From positions 177,471 to 241,470 of the forward strand of contig JAKSZU010000278.1 of the NCBI GenBank assembly GCA_026018925.1: a DNA stretch of 64,000 nucleotides. Reading direction: 5' to 3'. The translations under genes and the position numbers were made by a program. The DNA comes from Tupaia tana (lineage: Eukaryota > Chordata > Mammalia > Scandentia > Tupaiidae). Positions 44,801 through 57,256 of the stretch are shown here, piece by piece (position 1 is the first letter of the stretch; each line of letters starts with the position of its first letter). The notes below the pieces were generated by a model. That model was not told the DNA's origin. It ran no database searches and saw only the letters and a program-made list of their open reading frames with translations.

Positions 44801-45517
44801 GAAAGTCTGGGGGGAGAAGGAGAGCTAGGTGTTAACAAGAGAATGCAGGGAGTTCAAGAGAAAAGAAAAAAAAAAAAGCCTCAAGGAGATCCTGGCTACC
44901 TACCTAGAAGGTGGAGTCTGGGGCCTGGGGGTCTGGAAGTGGGGTGGGGGTCAGAGGTGACCCTCCCTCAGTATCCCTTGCTGGCCAGAGGCTTGCAGGT
45001 GACGCTATTGCCTGCTGGCAGTCCAGGAAAGTCTAGAAGGTGGAGTCTGGGGCCTGCGGGTCTGGAAGTGCGGTGGGGATCAGAGGTGACCCTCCCTCAG
45101 TATCCCTTGCTGGCCAGAGGCTTGCAGGAGACGCTATTGCCTGCTTGCAGTCCAGGAAAGTCTGGGGGGAGAAGGAGAGCTAGGTGTTAACAAGAGAATG
45201 CAGGGAGTTCAAGAGAAAAGAAAAAAAAAAAAACGCCTCAAGGAGATCCTGGCTACCTACCTAGAAGGTGGAGTCTGGGGCCTGGGGGTCTGGAAGTGGG
45301 GTGGGGGTCAGAGGTGACCCTCCCTCAGTATCCCTTGCTGGCCAGAGGCTTGCAGGAGACGCTATTGCCTTCTGGCAGTCCAGGAAATCTAGAAGGTGGA
45401 GTCTGGGGCCTGGGGGTCTGAATGTGGGATGGGGGTCAGAGGTGACCCTCCCTCAGTATCCCTTGCTGGCCAGAGGCTTGCAGGAGACGCTATTGCCTGC
45501 CGGCAGTCCAGGAAAGT
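41848..45517 (+). repeat. Ordinary dimers with two single-monomer units
   Basis: Single-monomer intervals are 42963-43192 and 44260-44487. Second monomers with GTGGGCGTCAGAGG and GTGACACTCC, or with CTGAAAGTGGGATGG, occur here. Private changes include CTTCCTTTCTAG (42661), AATGGAGGG in place of AATGCAGGG (43192) and GGTGAGCC (44019). A spacer with an A run followed by GAACGCC (44518-44526) belongs to a type also at 46178, 53550 and 61020. The unit at 45198-45517 has GCCTTCTGG, GGAAATCTAGAAGG (2-bp loss) and CTGAATGTGGGATGG, shared with 58.1 and 60.2 kb. Confidence 0.88.
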
Positions 45518-47180
45518 CTGGGGGGAGAAGGAGAGCTAGGTGTTAACAAGAGAATGCAGGGAGTTCAAGAGAAAAGGAAAAAAAAAAAAAAACGCCTCAA
45601 GGAGATCCTGGCTACCTACCTAGAAGGTGGAGTCTGGGGCCTGGGGGTCTGGAAGTGGGGTGGGGGTCAGAGGTGACCCTCCCTCAGTATCCCTTGCTGG
45701 CCAGAGGCTTGCAGGAGACGCTATTGCCTGCTGGCTGTCCAGGACAGTCTAGAAGGTGGAGTCTGGGGACTGGGGGTCTGGAAGTGGGGTGGGGGTCAGA
45801 GGTGACCCTCCCTCAGTATCCCTTGCTGGCCAGAGGCTTGCAGGAGACGCTATTGCCTGCTGGCAGTCCAGGAAAGTCTGGGGGGAGAAGGAGAGCTAGG
45901 TGTTAACAAGAGAATGCAGGGAGTTCAAGAGAAAAGAAAAAAAAAAAAAAACGCCTCAAGGAGATCCTGGCTACCTACCTAGAAGGTGGAGTCTGGGCCT
46001 GGGGGTCTGGAAGTGGGGTGGGGGTCAGAGGTGACCCTCCCTCTGTATCCCTTGCTGGCCATAGGCTTGCAGGAGACGCTATTGCCTGCTGGCAGTCCAG
46101 GAAATTCTGGGGGGAGAAGGAGAGCTAGGTGTTAACAAGAGAATGCAGGGAGTTCAAGAGAAAAAAAAAAAAAAAAAGAACGCCTCAAGGAGATCCTGGC
46201 TACCTACCTAGAAAGTGGAGTCTGGGGCCTGGGGGTCTGGAAGTGGGGTGGGGGTCAGAGGTGACCCTCCCTCAGTATCCCTTGCTGGCCAGAGGCTTGC
46301 AGGAGACGCTATTGCCTGCTGGCAGTGCAGGAAAGTCTAGAAGGTGGACTCTGGGTCCTGGGGGTCTGGAAGTGGGGTGGGGTCAGAGGTGACCCTCCCT
46401 CAGTATCCCTTGCTGGCCAGAGGCTTGCAGGAGACGCTATTGCCTGCTGGCAGTCCAGGAAAGTCTGGGGGGAGAAGGAGAGCTAGGTGTTAACAAGAGA
46501 ATGCAGGGAGTTCAAGAGAAAAGAAAAAAAAAAAAAAAACGCCTCAAGGAGATCCTGGCTACCTACCTAGAAGGTGGAGTCTGGGGCCTGGGGGTCTGGA
46601 AGTGGGGTGGGGGTCAGAGGTGACCCTCCCTCAGTATCCCTTGCTGGCCAGAGGCTTGTAAGTGACGCTATTGCCTGCTGGCAGTCCAGGAAAATCTAGA
46701 AGGCGGAGTCTGGGGCCTGGGGGTCTGGAAGTGGGGTGGGCGTCAGAGGTGACACTCCCTCAGTATCCCTTGCTGGCCAGAGGCTTGCAGGAGACGCTAT
46801 TGCCTGCTGGCAGTCCAGGAAAGTCTGGGGGGAGAAGGAGAGCTAGGTGTTAACAAGAGAATGCAGGGAGTTCAAGAGAAAAGAAAAAAAAAAAACGCCT
46901 CAAGGAGATCCTGGCTACCTACCTAGAAGGTGGAGTCTGGGGCGTGGGGGTCTGGAAGTGGTGTGGGGGTCAGAGGTGACCCTCCCTCAGTATCCCTTGC
47001 TGGCCAGAGGCTTGCAGGTGACGCTATGGCCTGCTGGCAGTCCAGGAAAGTCTAGAAGTTGGAGTCTGGGGCCTGGGGGTCTGGAAGTGGGGTGGGCGTC
47101 AGAGGTGACCCTCCCTCAGTATCCCTTGCTGGCCAGAGGCTTGCAGGAGACGCTATTGCCTGCTGGCAGTCCAGGAAAGT
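45518..47180 (+). repeat. Duplicated block I, copy 1
   Basis: Markers are CCAGGACAGTCTAG with GGGGACTGGGGG, GGAGTCTGGGCCTGG (2-bp loss) with GGCCATAGGC, a spacer with A run, GAAAGTGGAG and GCAGTGCAGG, then GGGGCGTGGGG. They recur at 55599-56900: offset 10080 for the first part and 9719 for the rest, because the unit near 46500-46860 (AGGCTTGTAAGTGACG, AAGGCGGAG) is missing in the later copy. Confidence 0.9.
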
Positions 47181-49556
47181 CTGGGGGGAGAAGGAGAGCT
47201 AGGTGTTAACAAGAGAATGCAGGGAGTTCAAGAGAAAAGAAAAAAAAAAACGCCACAAGGAGATCCTGGCTACCTACCTAGAAGGTGGAGTCTGGGGCCT
47301 GGGGGTCTGGAAGTGGGGTGGGGGTCAGAGGTGACCCTCCCTCAGTATCCCTTGCTGGCCAGATGCTTGCAGGTGACGCTATTGCCTGCTGGCAGTCCAG
47401 GAAAGTCTAGAAGGTGGAGTCTGGGGCCTGGGTATCTGGAAGTGGGGTGGGCGTCAGAGGTGACACTCCCTCAGTATCCCTTGCTGGCCAGAGTCTTGCA
47501 GGAGACGCTATTGCCTGCTGGCAGTCCAGGAAAGTCTGGGGGGAGAAGGAGAGCTAGGTGTTAACAAGAGAATGCAGGGAGTTCAAGAGAAAAGAAAAAA
47601 AAAAAAAACGCCTCAAGGAGATCCTGGCTACCTACCTAGAAGGTGGAGTCTGGGGCCTGGGGGTCTGGAAGTGGGGTGGGGGTCAGAGGTGACCCTCCCT
47701 CAGTATCCCTTGCTGGCCAGAGGCTTGCAGGAGACGCTATTGCCTGCTGGCAGTCCAGGAAAGTCTAGAAGGTGGAGTCTGGGGCCTGGGGGTCTGGAAG
47801 TGGGGTGAGGGTCAGAGGGGACCCTCCCTCAGTATCCCTTGCTGGCCAGAGGCTTGCAGGAGACGCTATTGCCTGCTGGCAGTCCAGGAAAGTCTGGGGG
47901 GAGAAGGAGAGCTAGGTGTTAACAAGAGAATGCAGGGAATTCAAGAGAAAAGAAAAAAAAAAAAACGCCTCAAGGAGATCCTGGCTACCTACCTAGAAGG
48001 TGGAGTCTGGGGCCTGGGGGTCTGGAAGTGGGGTGGGGGTCAGAGGTGACCCTCCCTCAGTATCCCTTGCTGTTCAGAGGCTTGCAGGTGACGCTATTGC
48101 CTGCTGGCAGTCCAGGAAAGTCTAGAAGGTGGAGTCTGGGGCCTGGGGGTCTGGAAGTGGGGTGGGCGTCAGAGGTGACACTCCCTCAGTTTCCCTTGCT
48201 TGCCAGAGGCTTGCAGGAGACGCTATTGCCTGCTGGCAGTCCAGGAAAGTCTGAGGGGAGAAGGAGAGCTAGGTGTTAACAAGAGAATGCAGGGAGTTCA
48301 AGAGAAAAGAAAAAAAAAAAAAACGCCTCAAGGAGATCCTGGCTACCTACCTAGAAGGTGGAGTCTGGGGCCTGGGGGTCTGGAAGTGGGGTGGGGGTCA
48401 GAGGTGACCCTCCCTCAGTATCCCTTGCTGGCCAGAGGCTTGCAGGAGACGCTATTGCCTGCTGGCAGTCCAGGAAAGTCTGGGGGGAGAAGGAGAGCTA
48501 GGTGTTAACAAGAGAATGCAGGGAGTTCAAGAGAAAAGAAAAAAAAAAAAACGCCACAAGGAGATCCTGGCTACCTACCTAGAAGGTGGAGTCTGGGGCC
48601 TGGGGGTCTGAAAGTGGGGAGGGAGTCAGAGGTGACCCTCCCTCAGTATCCCTTGCTGGCCAGAGGCTTGCAGGAGACGCTATTGCCTGCTGGCAGTCCA
48701 GGAAAGTGTAGAAGGTGGAGTCTGGGGCCTGGGGGTCTGGAAGTGGGGTGGGGGTAAGAGGTGACCCTCCCTCAGTATCCCTTGCTGGCCAGAGGCTTGC
48801 AGGAGACGCAATTGCCTGCTGGCAGTCCAGGAAAGTCTGGGGGGAGAAGGAGATCTAGGTGTTAACAAGAGAATGCAGGGAGTTCAAGAGAAAAGAAAAA
48901 AAAAAAAAAACGCCTCAAGGAGATCCTGGCTACCTTCCTAGAAGGTGGAGTCTGGGGCCTGGGGGTCTGGAAGTGGGGTGGGAGTCAGAGATGACCCTCC
49001 CTCAGTATCCCTTGCTGGCCAGAGGCTTGCAGCAGACGCTATTGCCTTCTGGCAGTCCAGGAAAGTCTAGAAGGTGGAGTCTGGGGCCTGGAGGTCTGAA
49101 AGTTGGATGGGGGTCAGAGGTGACCCTCCCTCAGTATCCCTTGCTGGCCAGAGGCTTGCAGGAGACGCTATTGCCTGCCGGCAGTCCAGGAAAGTCTGGG
49201 GGGAGAAGGAGAGCTAGGTGTTAACAAGAGAATGCAGGAAGTTCAAGAGAAAAGGAAAAAAAAAAAAAAAACGCCTCAAGGAGATCCTGGCTACCTACCT
49301 AGAAGGTGGAGTCTGGGGCCTGGGGGTCTGGAAGTGGGGTGGGGGTCAGAGGTGACCCTCCCTCAGTATCCCTTGCTGGCCAGAGGCTTGCAGGAGACGC
49401 TATTGCCTGCTGGCAGTCCAGGAAATTCTAGAAGGTGGAGTCTGGGGCCTGGGGGTCTGGAAGTGGGGTGGGGGTAAGAGGTGACCCTCCCTCCGTATCC
49501 CTTGCTGGCCAGAGTCTTGCAGGAGACGCTATTGCCTGCTGGCAGTCCAGGAAAGT
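47181..49556 (+). repeat. Higher-order block H, copy 1 (2.4 kb)
   Basis: Ordered markers: CAGATGCTTGCAGGTGACG with GGGTATCTGG, GTGAGGGTCAGAGGGGACC, a spacer with GGGAATTCAAG, CAGTTTCCCTTGCTTGCC, CTGAGGGGAG, GGGTAAGAGG with GACGCAATTG, GAGATCTAGG, GGAGTCAGAGATGACC with GCAGCAGACG, GTTGGATGG, GCAGGAAGTTC and CCTCCGTATCC. The same series starts 2611-2616 bp later, and its second half again at 58.4-59.3 kb. Confidence 0.93.
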
Positions 49557-49791
49557 CTGGGGGGAGAAGGAGAGCTAGGTGTTAAGAAGAGAATGCAGGG
49601 AGTTCAAGAGAAAAGAAAAAAAAAAAAAAAAAAAACGCCTCAAGGAGATCCTGGCTACCTACCTAGAAGGTGGAGTCTGGGGCCTGGGGGTCTGGAAGTG
49701 GGGTGGGGGTCAGAGGTGACCCTCCCTCAGTATCCCTTGCTGGCCAGAGGCTTGCAGGAGACGCTATTGCCTGCTGGCAGTCCAGGAAAGT
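49557..49791 (+). repeat. Single-monomer unit between block H copies
   Basis: The spacer has GTTAAGAAGAG and one of the longest A runs in the window (49616-49635); a consensus-like single monomer follows. It corresponds to the start of the unit at 52173, whose dimer form is kept there. Confidence 0.88.
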
Positions 49792-52172
49792 CTGGGGGGA
49801 GAAGGAGAGCTAGGTGTTAACAAGAGAATGCAGGGAGTTCAAGAGAAAAGAAAAAAAAAAAAACGCCTCAAGGAGATCCTGGCTACCTACCTAGAAGGTG
49901 GAGTCTGGGGCCTGGGGGTCTGGAAGTGGGGTGGGGGTCAGAGGTGACCCTCCCTCAGTATCCCTTGCTGGCCAGATGCTTGCAGGTGACGCTATTGCCT
50001 GCTGGCAATCCAGGAAAGTCTAGAAGGTGGAGTCTGGGGCCTGGGTATCTGGAAGTGGGGTGGGCGTCAGAGGTGACACTCCCTCAGTATCCCTTGCTGG
50101 CCAGAGTCTTGCAGGAGACGCTATTGCCTGCTGGCAGTCCAGGAAAGTCTGGGGGGAGAAGGAGAGCTAGGTGTTAACAAGAGAATGCAGGGAGTTCAAG
50201 AGAAAAGAAAAAAAAAAAAAAACGCCTCAAGGAGATCCTGGCTACCTACCTAGAAGGTGGAGTCTGGGGCCTGGGGGTCTGGAAGTGGGGTGGGGGTCAG
50301 AGGTGACCCTCCCTCAGTATCCCTTGCTGGCCAGAGGCTTGCAGGAGACGCTATTGCCTGCTGGCAGTCCAGGAAAGTCTAGAAGGTGGAGTCTGGGGCC
50401 TGGGGGTCTGGAAGTGGGGTGAGGGTCAGAGGGGACCCTCCCTCAGTATCCCTTGCTTGCCAGAGGCTTGCAGGAGACGCTATTGCCTGCTGGCAGTCCA
50501 GGAAAGTCTGGGGGGAGAAGGAGAGCTAGGTGTTAACAAGAGAATGCAGGGAATTCAAGAGAAAAGAAAAAAAAAAAAACGCCTCAAGGAGATCCTGGCT
50601 ACCTACCTAGAAGGTGGAGTCTGGGGCCTGGGGGTCTGGAAGTGGGGTGGGGGTCAGAGGTGACCCACCCTCAGTATCCCTTGCTGGCCAGAGGCTTGCA
50701 GGTGACGCTATTGCCTGCTGGCAGTCCAGGAAAGTCTAGAAGGTGGAGTCTGGGGCCTGGGGGTCTGGAAGTGGGGTGGGCGTCAGAGGTGACACTCCCT
50801 CAGTTTCCCTTGCTTGCCAGAGGCTTGCAGGAGACGCTATTGCCTGCTGGCAGTCCAGGAAAGTCTGAGGGGAGAAGGAGAGCTAGGTGTTAACAAGAGA
50901 ATGCAGGGAGTTCAAGAGAAAAGAAAAAAAAAAAAAAAAACGCCTCAAGGAGATCCTGGCTACCTACCTAGAAGGTGGAGTCTGGGGCCTGGGGGTCTGG
51001 AAGTGGGGTGGGGGTCAGAGGTGACCCTCCCTCAGTATCCATTGCTGGCCAGAGACTTGCAGGAGACGCTATTGCCTGCTGGCAGTCCAGGAAAGTCTGG
51101 GGGGAGAAGGAGAGCTAGGTGTTAACAAGAGAATGCAGGGAGTTCAAGAGAAAAGAAAAAAAAAAAAACGCCTCAAGGAGATCCTGGCTACCTACCTAGA
51201 AGGTGGAGTCTGGGGCCTGGGGGTCTGAAAGTGGGGTGGGAGTCAGAGGTGACCCTCCCTCAGTATCCCTTGCTGGCCAGAGGCTTGCAGGAGACGCTAT
51301 TGCCTGCTGGCAGTCCAGGAAAGTGTAGAAGGTGGAGTCTGGGGCCTGGGGGTCTGGAAGTGGGGTGGGGGTAAGAGGTGACCCTCCCTCAGTATCCCTT
51401 GCTGGCCAGAGGCTTGCAGGAGACGCAATTGCCTGCTGGCAGTCCAGGAAAGTCTGGGGGGAGAAGGAGATCTAGGTGTTAACAAGAGAATGCAGGGAGT
51501 TCAAGAGAAAAGAAAAAAAAAAAAACGCCTCAAGGAGATCCTGGCTACCTTCCTAGAAGGTGGAGTCTGGGGCCTGGGGGTCTGGAAGTGGGGTGGGAGT
51601 CAGAGATGACCCTCCCTCAGTATCCCTTGCTGGCCAGAGGCTTGCAGCAGACGCTATTGCTTTCTGGCAGTCCAGGAAAGTCTAGAAGGTGGAGTCTGGG
51701 GCCTGGGGGTCTGAAAGTTGGATGGGGGTCAGAGGTGACCCTCCCTCAGTATCCCTTGCTGGCCAGAGGCTTGCAGGAGACGCTATTGCCTGCCGGCAGT
51801 CCAGGAAAGTCTGGGGGGAGAAGGAGAGCTAGGTGTTAACAAGAGAATGCAGGAAGTTCAAGAGAAAAGGAAAAAAAAAAAAAAAAAACGCCTCAAGGAG
51901 ATCCTGGCTACCTACCTAGAAGGTGGAGTCTGGGGCCTGGGGGTCTGGAAGTGGGGTGGGGGTCAGAGGTGACCCTCCCTCAGTATCCCTTGCTGGCCAG
52001 AGGCTTGCAGGAGACGCTATTGCCTGCTGGCAGTCCAGGAAAGTCTAGAAGGTGGAGTCTGGGGCCTGGGGGTCTGGAAGTGGGGTGGGGGTCAGAGGTG
52101 ACCCTCCCTCCGTATCCCTTGCTGGCCAGAGTCTTGCAGGAGACGCTATTGCCTGCTGGCAGTCCAGGAAAG
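49792..52172 (+). repeat. Higher-order block H, copy 2
   Basis: Repeats 47181-49556 at an offset of 2611-2616 bp with the full marker series. Private changes include GCAATCCAGG in the first unit, TTGCTTGCCAGAGG at 50453, GTGACCCACCC (50661) and GCTTTCTGG (51658). TATCCATTGC with CAGAGACTTG (51036-51058) is shared with block C at 16.99 and 21.13 kb, far away. Confidence 0.93.
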
Positions 52173-55100
52173 TCTGGGGGGAGAAGGAGAGCTAGGTGTT
52201 AAGAAGAGAATGCAGGGAGTACAAGAGAAAAGAAAAAAAAAAAAAAAACGCCTCAAGGAGATCCTGGCTACCTACCTAGAAGGTGGAGTCTGGGGCCTGG
52301 GGGTCTGGAAGTGGGGTGGGGGTCAGAGGTGACCCTCCCTCAGTATCCCTTGCTGGCCAGAGGCTTGCAGGAGACGCTATTGCCTGCTGGCAGTCCAGGA
52401 AAGTCTAGAAGGTGGAGTCTGGGGCCTGGGGGTCTGGAAGTGGGGTGGGGGTCAGAGGTGACCCCCCCTCAGTATCTCTTGCTGGCCAGAGGCTTGCAGG
52501 AGACGCTATTGCCTGCTGGCAGTCCAGGAAAGTCTGGGGGGAGAAGGAGAGCTAGGTGTTAACAAGAGAATGCAGGGAGTTCAAGAGAAAAGAAAAAAAA
52601 AAACGCCTCAACGAGATCCTGGCTACCTACCTAGAAGGTGGAGTCTGGGGCCTGGGGGTCTGGAAGTGGGGTGGGGGTCAGAGGTGACCCTCCCTCAGTA
52701 TCCCTTGCTGGCCAGAGGCTTGCAGGTGACGCTATAGCCTGCTGGCAGTCCAGGAAAGTCTAGAAGGTGGAGTCTGGGGCCTGGGGGTCTGGAAGTGGGG
52801 TGGGGGTCAGAGGTGACCCTCGCTCAGTATCCCTTGCTGGCCAGAGGCTTGCAGGAGACGCTATTGCCTGCTGGCAGTCCAGGAAAGTCTGGGGGGAGAA
52901 GGAGAGCTAGGTGTTAACAAGAGAATGCAGGGAGTTCAAGAGAAAAGGAAAAAAAAAAAAAAAACGCCTCAAGGAGATCCTGGCTACCTACCTAGAAGGT
53001 GGAGTCTGAGGCCTGGGGGTCTGGAAGTGGGGTGGGGGTCAGAGGTGACCCTCCCTCAGTATCCCTTGCTGGCCAGAGGCTTGCAGGAGACGCTATTGCC
53101 TGCTGGCAGTCCAGGACAGTCTAGAAGGTGGAGTCTGGGGCCTGGGGGTCTGGAAGTGGGGTGGGGGTCAGAGGTGACCCTCCCTCAGTATCCCTTGCTG
53201 GCCAGAGGCTTGCAGGAGACGCTAATGCCTGCTGGCAGTCCAGGAAAGTCTGGGGGGAGAAGGAGAGCTAGGTGTTAACAAGAGAATGCAGGGAGTTCAA
53301 GAGAAAAGAAAAAAAACAAAGCCTCAAGGAGATCCTGGCTACCTACCTAGAAGGTGGAGTCTGGGGCCTGGGGGTCTGGAAGTGGGGTGGGGGTCAGAGG
53401 TGACCCTCCCTCTGTATCCCTTGCTGGCCAGAGGCTTGCAGGAGACGCTATTGCCTGCTGGCAGTCCAGGAAAGTCTGGGGGGAGAAGGAGAGCTAGGTG
53501 TTAACAAGAGAATGCAGGGAGTTCAAGAGAAAAAAAAAAAAAAAAAAAAAGAACGCCTCAAGGAGATCCTGGCTACCTACCTAGAATTTGGAGTCTGGGG
53601 CCTGGGGGTCTGGAAGTGGGGTGGGGGTCAGAGGTGACCCTCCCTCAGTATCCCTTGCTGGCCAGAGGCTTGCAGGAGACGCTATTGCCTGCTGGCAGTC
53701 CAGGAAAGTCTAGAAGGTGGAGTCTGGGGCCTGGGGGTCTGGAAGTGGGGTGGGGTCAGAGGTGACCGTCCCTCAGTATCCCTTGCTGGCCAGAGGCTTG
53801 CAGGAGACGCTATTGCCTGCTGGCAGTCCAGGAAAGTCTGGGGGGAGAAGGAGAGCTAGGTGTTAACAAGAGAATGCAGGGAGTTCAAGAGAAAAGAAAA
53901 AAAAAAAAAAACGCCTCAAGGAGATCCTGGCTACCTACCTAGAAGGTGGAGTCTGGGGCCTGGGGGTCTGGAAGTGGGGTGGGGGTCAGAATTGACCCTC
54001 CCTCAGTATCCCTTGCTGGCCAGAGGCTTGCAGGTGACGCTATTGCCTGCTGGCAGTCCAGGAAAGTCTGGGGGGAGAAGGAGAGCTAGGTGTTAACAAG
54101 AGAATGCAGGGAGTTCAAGAGAAAAGAAAAAAAAGAAAACGCCTCAAGGAGATCCTGGCTACCTACCTAGAAGGTGGAGTCTGGGGCCTGGGGATCTGGA
54201 AGTGGGGTGGGAGTCAGAGGTGACCCTCCCTCAGTATCCCTTGCTGGCCAGAGGCTTGCAGGAGACGCTATTGCCTGCTGGCAGTCCAGGAAAGTGTAGA
54301 AGGTGGAGTCTGGGGCCTGGGGGTCTGGAAGTGGGGTGGGGGTCAGAGGTGACCCTCCCTCAGTATCCCTTGCTGGCCAGAGGCTTGCAGGAGACGCTAT
54401 TGCCTGCTGGCAGTCCAGGAAAGTCTGGGGGGAGAAGGAGAGCTAGGTGTTAACAAGAGAATGCAGGGAGTTCAAGAGAAAAGAAAAAAAAAAAAAAAAC
54501 GCCTCAAGGAGATCCTGGCTACCTACCTAGAAGGTGGAGTTTGGGGCCTGGGGGTCTGGAAGTGGGGTGGGAGTCAGAGGTGACCCTACCTCAGTATCCC
54601 TTGCTGGCCAGAGGCTTGCAGGAGACGCTATTGCCTGCTGGCAGTCCAGGAAAGTCTAGAAGGTGGAGTCTGGGGCCTGGGGGTCTGAAAGTGGGATGGG
54701 GGTCAGAGTTGACCCTCCCTCAGTATCCCTTGCTGGCCAGAGGCTTGCAGGAGACGCTATTGCCTGCCGGCAGTCCAGGAAAGTCTGGGGGGAGAAGGAG
54801 AGCTAGGTGTTAACAAGAGAATGCAGGGAGTTCAAGAGAAAAGGAAAAAAAAAAAAAACGCCTCAAGGAGATCCTGGCTACCTACCTAGAAGGTGGAGTC
54901 TGGGGCCTGGGGGTCTGGAAGTGGGGTGGGGGTCAGAGGTGACCCTCCGTCAGTATCCCTTGCTGGCCAGAGGCTTGCAGGAGACGCTATTGCCTGCTGG
55001 CAGTCCAGGAAATTCTGGGGGGAGAAGGAGAGCTAGGTGTTAACAAGAGAATGCAGGGAGTTCAAGAGAAAAGAAAAAAAAAAAAAAACGCCTCAAGGAG

Positions 55101-55598
55101 ATCCTGGCTACCTACCTAGAAGTCTGGGGCCTGGGGGTCTGGAAATGGGGTGGGGGTCAGAGGTGACCCTCCCTCAGTATCCCTTGCTGGCCAGAGGCTG
55201 GCAGGAGACGCTATTGCCTGCCGGCAGTCCAGGAAACTCTGGGGGGAGAAGGAGAGCTAGGTGTTAACAAGAGAATGCAGGGAGTTCAAGAGAAAAGGAA
55301 AAAAAAAAAAAAACGCCTCAAGGAGATCCTGGCTACCTACCTAGAAGGTGGAGTCTGGGGCCTGGGGGTCTGGAAGTGGGGTGGGGGTCAGAGGTGACCC
55401 TCCCTCAGTATCCCTTGCTGGCCAGAGACTTGCAGGAGACGCTATTTCCTGCTGGCAGTCCAGGAAAGTCTAGAAGGTGGAGTCTGGGGCCTGGGGGTCT
55501 GGAAGTGGGGTGGGGGTCAGAGGTGACCCTCCCTCTGTATCCTTTGCTGGCCAGAGGCTTGCAGGAGACGCTATTGCCTGCTTGAAGTCCAGGAAAGT
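52173..55598 (+). repeat. Higher-order block J, copy 1, continuing from block H
   Basis: Markers: GACCCCCCCTC with TATCTCTTGC, CCTCAACGAG, CCTCGCTCAG, GAGTCTGAGGCC, GCTAATGCC, CCTCTGTATCC, an A run followed by GAACGCC, CTAGAATTTGG, GACCGTCCC, an A run with GAAAACG (54134), GGGGATCTGG, CTACCTCAG with GTTGACCC, CCTCCGTCAG, a 6-bp loss (CTAGAAGTCTGGGG, 55118) and GAGGCTGGCAGG. The same order occurs at 59.3-62.8 kb. Single-monomer intervals begin at 53286, 53874, 54821 and 55051. Confidence 0.93.
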
Positions 55599-57256
55599 CT
55601 GGGGGGAGAAGGAGAGCTAGGTGTTAACAAGAGAATGCAGGGAGTTCAAGAGAAAAGGAAAAAAAAAAAAAAACGCCTCAAGGAGATCCTGGCTACCTAC
55701 CTAGGAGGTGGAGTCTGGGGCCTGGGGGTCTGGAAGTGGGGTGGGGGTCAGAGGTGACCCTCCCTCAGTATCCCTTGCTGGCCAGAGGCTTGCAGGAGAC
55801 GCTATTGCCTGCTGGCAGTCCAGGACAGTCTAGAAGGTGGAGTCTGGGGACTGGGGGTCTGGAAGTGGGGTGGGGGTCAGAGGTGACCCTCCCTCAGTAT
55901 CCCTTGCTGGCCAGAGGCTTGCAGGAGACGCTATTGCCTGCTGGCAGTCCAGGAAAGTCTGGGGGGAGAAGGAGAGCTAGGTGTTAACAAGAGAATGCAG
56001 GGAGTTCAAGAGAAAAGAAAAAAAAAAAAAACGCCTCAAGGAGATCCTGGCTACCTACCTAGAAGGTGGAGTCTGGGCCTGGGGGTCTGGAAGTGGGGTG
56101 GGGGTCAGAGGTGACCCTCCCTCTGTATCCCTTGCTGGCCATAGGCTTGCAGGAGACGCTATTGCCTGCTGGCAGTCCAGGAAATTCTGGGGGGAGAAGG
56201 AGAGCTAGATGTTAACAAGAGAATGCAGGGAGTTCAAGAGAAAAAAAAAAAAAAAAAAACGCCTCAAGGAGATCCTGGCTACCTACCTAGAAAGTGGAGT
56301 CTGGGGCCTGGGGGTCTGGAAGTGGGGTGGGGGTCAGAGGTGACCCTCCCTCAGTATCCCTTGCTGGCCAGAGGCTTGCAGGAGACGCTATTGCCTGCTG
56401 GCAGTGCAGGAAAGTCTAGAAGGTGGACTCTGGGTCCTGGGGGTCTGGAAGTGGGGTGGGGTCAGAGGTGACCCTCCCTCAGTATCCCTTGCTGGCCAGA
56501 GGCTTGCAGGAGACGCTATTGCCTGCTGGCAGTCCAGGAAAGTCTGGGGGGAGAAGGAGAGCTAGGTGTTAACAAGAGAATGCAGGGAGTTCAAGAGAAA
56601 AGAAAAAAAAAAAACGCCTCAAGGAGATCCTGGCTACCTACCTAGAAGGTGGAGTCTGGGGCGTGGGGGTCTGGAAGTGGGGTGGGGGTCAGAGGTGACC
56701 CTCCCTCAGTATCCCTTGCTGGCCAGAGGCTTGCAGGTGACGCTATTGCCTGCTGGCAGTCCAGGAAAGTCTAGAAGTTGGAGTCTGGGGCCTGGGGGTC
56801 TGGAAGTGGGGTGGGCGTCAGAGGTGACCCTCCCTCAGTATCCCTTGCTGGCCAGAGGCTTGCAGGAGACGCTATTGCCTGCTGGCAGTCCAGGAAAGTC
56901 TGGGGGGAGAAGGAGAGCTAGGTGTTAACAAGAGAATGCAGGGAGTTCAAGAGAAAAGAAAAAAAAAAAAACGCCTCAAGGAGATCCTGGCTACCTACCT
57001 AGAAGGTGGAGTCTGGGGCCTGGGGGTCTGGAAGTGGGGTGGGGGTCAGAGGTGACCCTCCCTCAGTATCCCTTGCTGGCCAGATGCTTGCAGGTGACGC
57101 TATTGCCTGCTGGCAGTCCAGGAAAGTCTAGAAGGTGGAGTCTGGGGCCTGGGTATCTGGAAGTGGGGTGGGCGTCAGAGGTGACACTCTCTCAGTATCC
57201 CTTGCTGGCCAGAGTCTTGCAGGAGACGCTATTGCCTGCTGGCAGTCCAGGAAAGT
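55599..57256 (+). repeat. Duplicated block I, copy 2
   Basis: Matches 45518-47535 with CCAGGACAGTCTAG, GGGGACTGGGGG, GGAGTCTGGGCCTGG, GGCCATAGGC, GAAAGTGGAG, GCAGTGCAGG, GGGGCGTGGGG and GGGTATCTGG. One S-M-M unit of copy 1 (about 46.5 kb) is absent. Private: GAGCTAGATGTTAAC (56204) and GACACTCTCTC (57183). Confidence 0.91.
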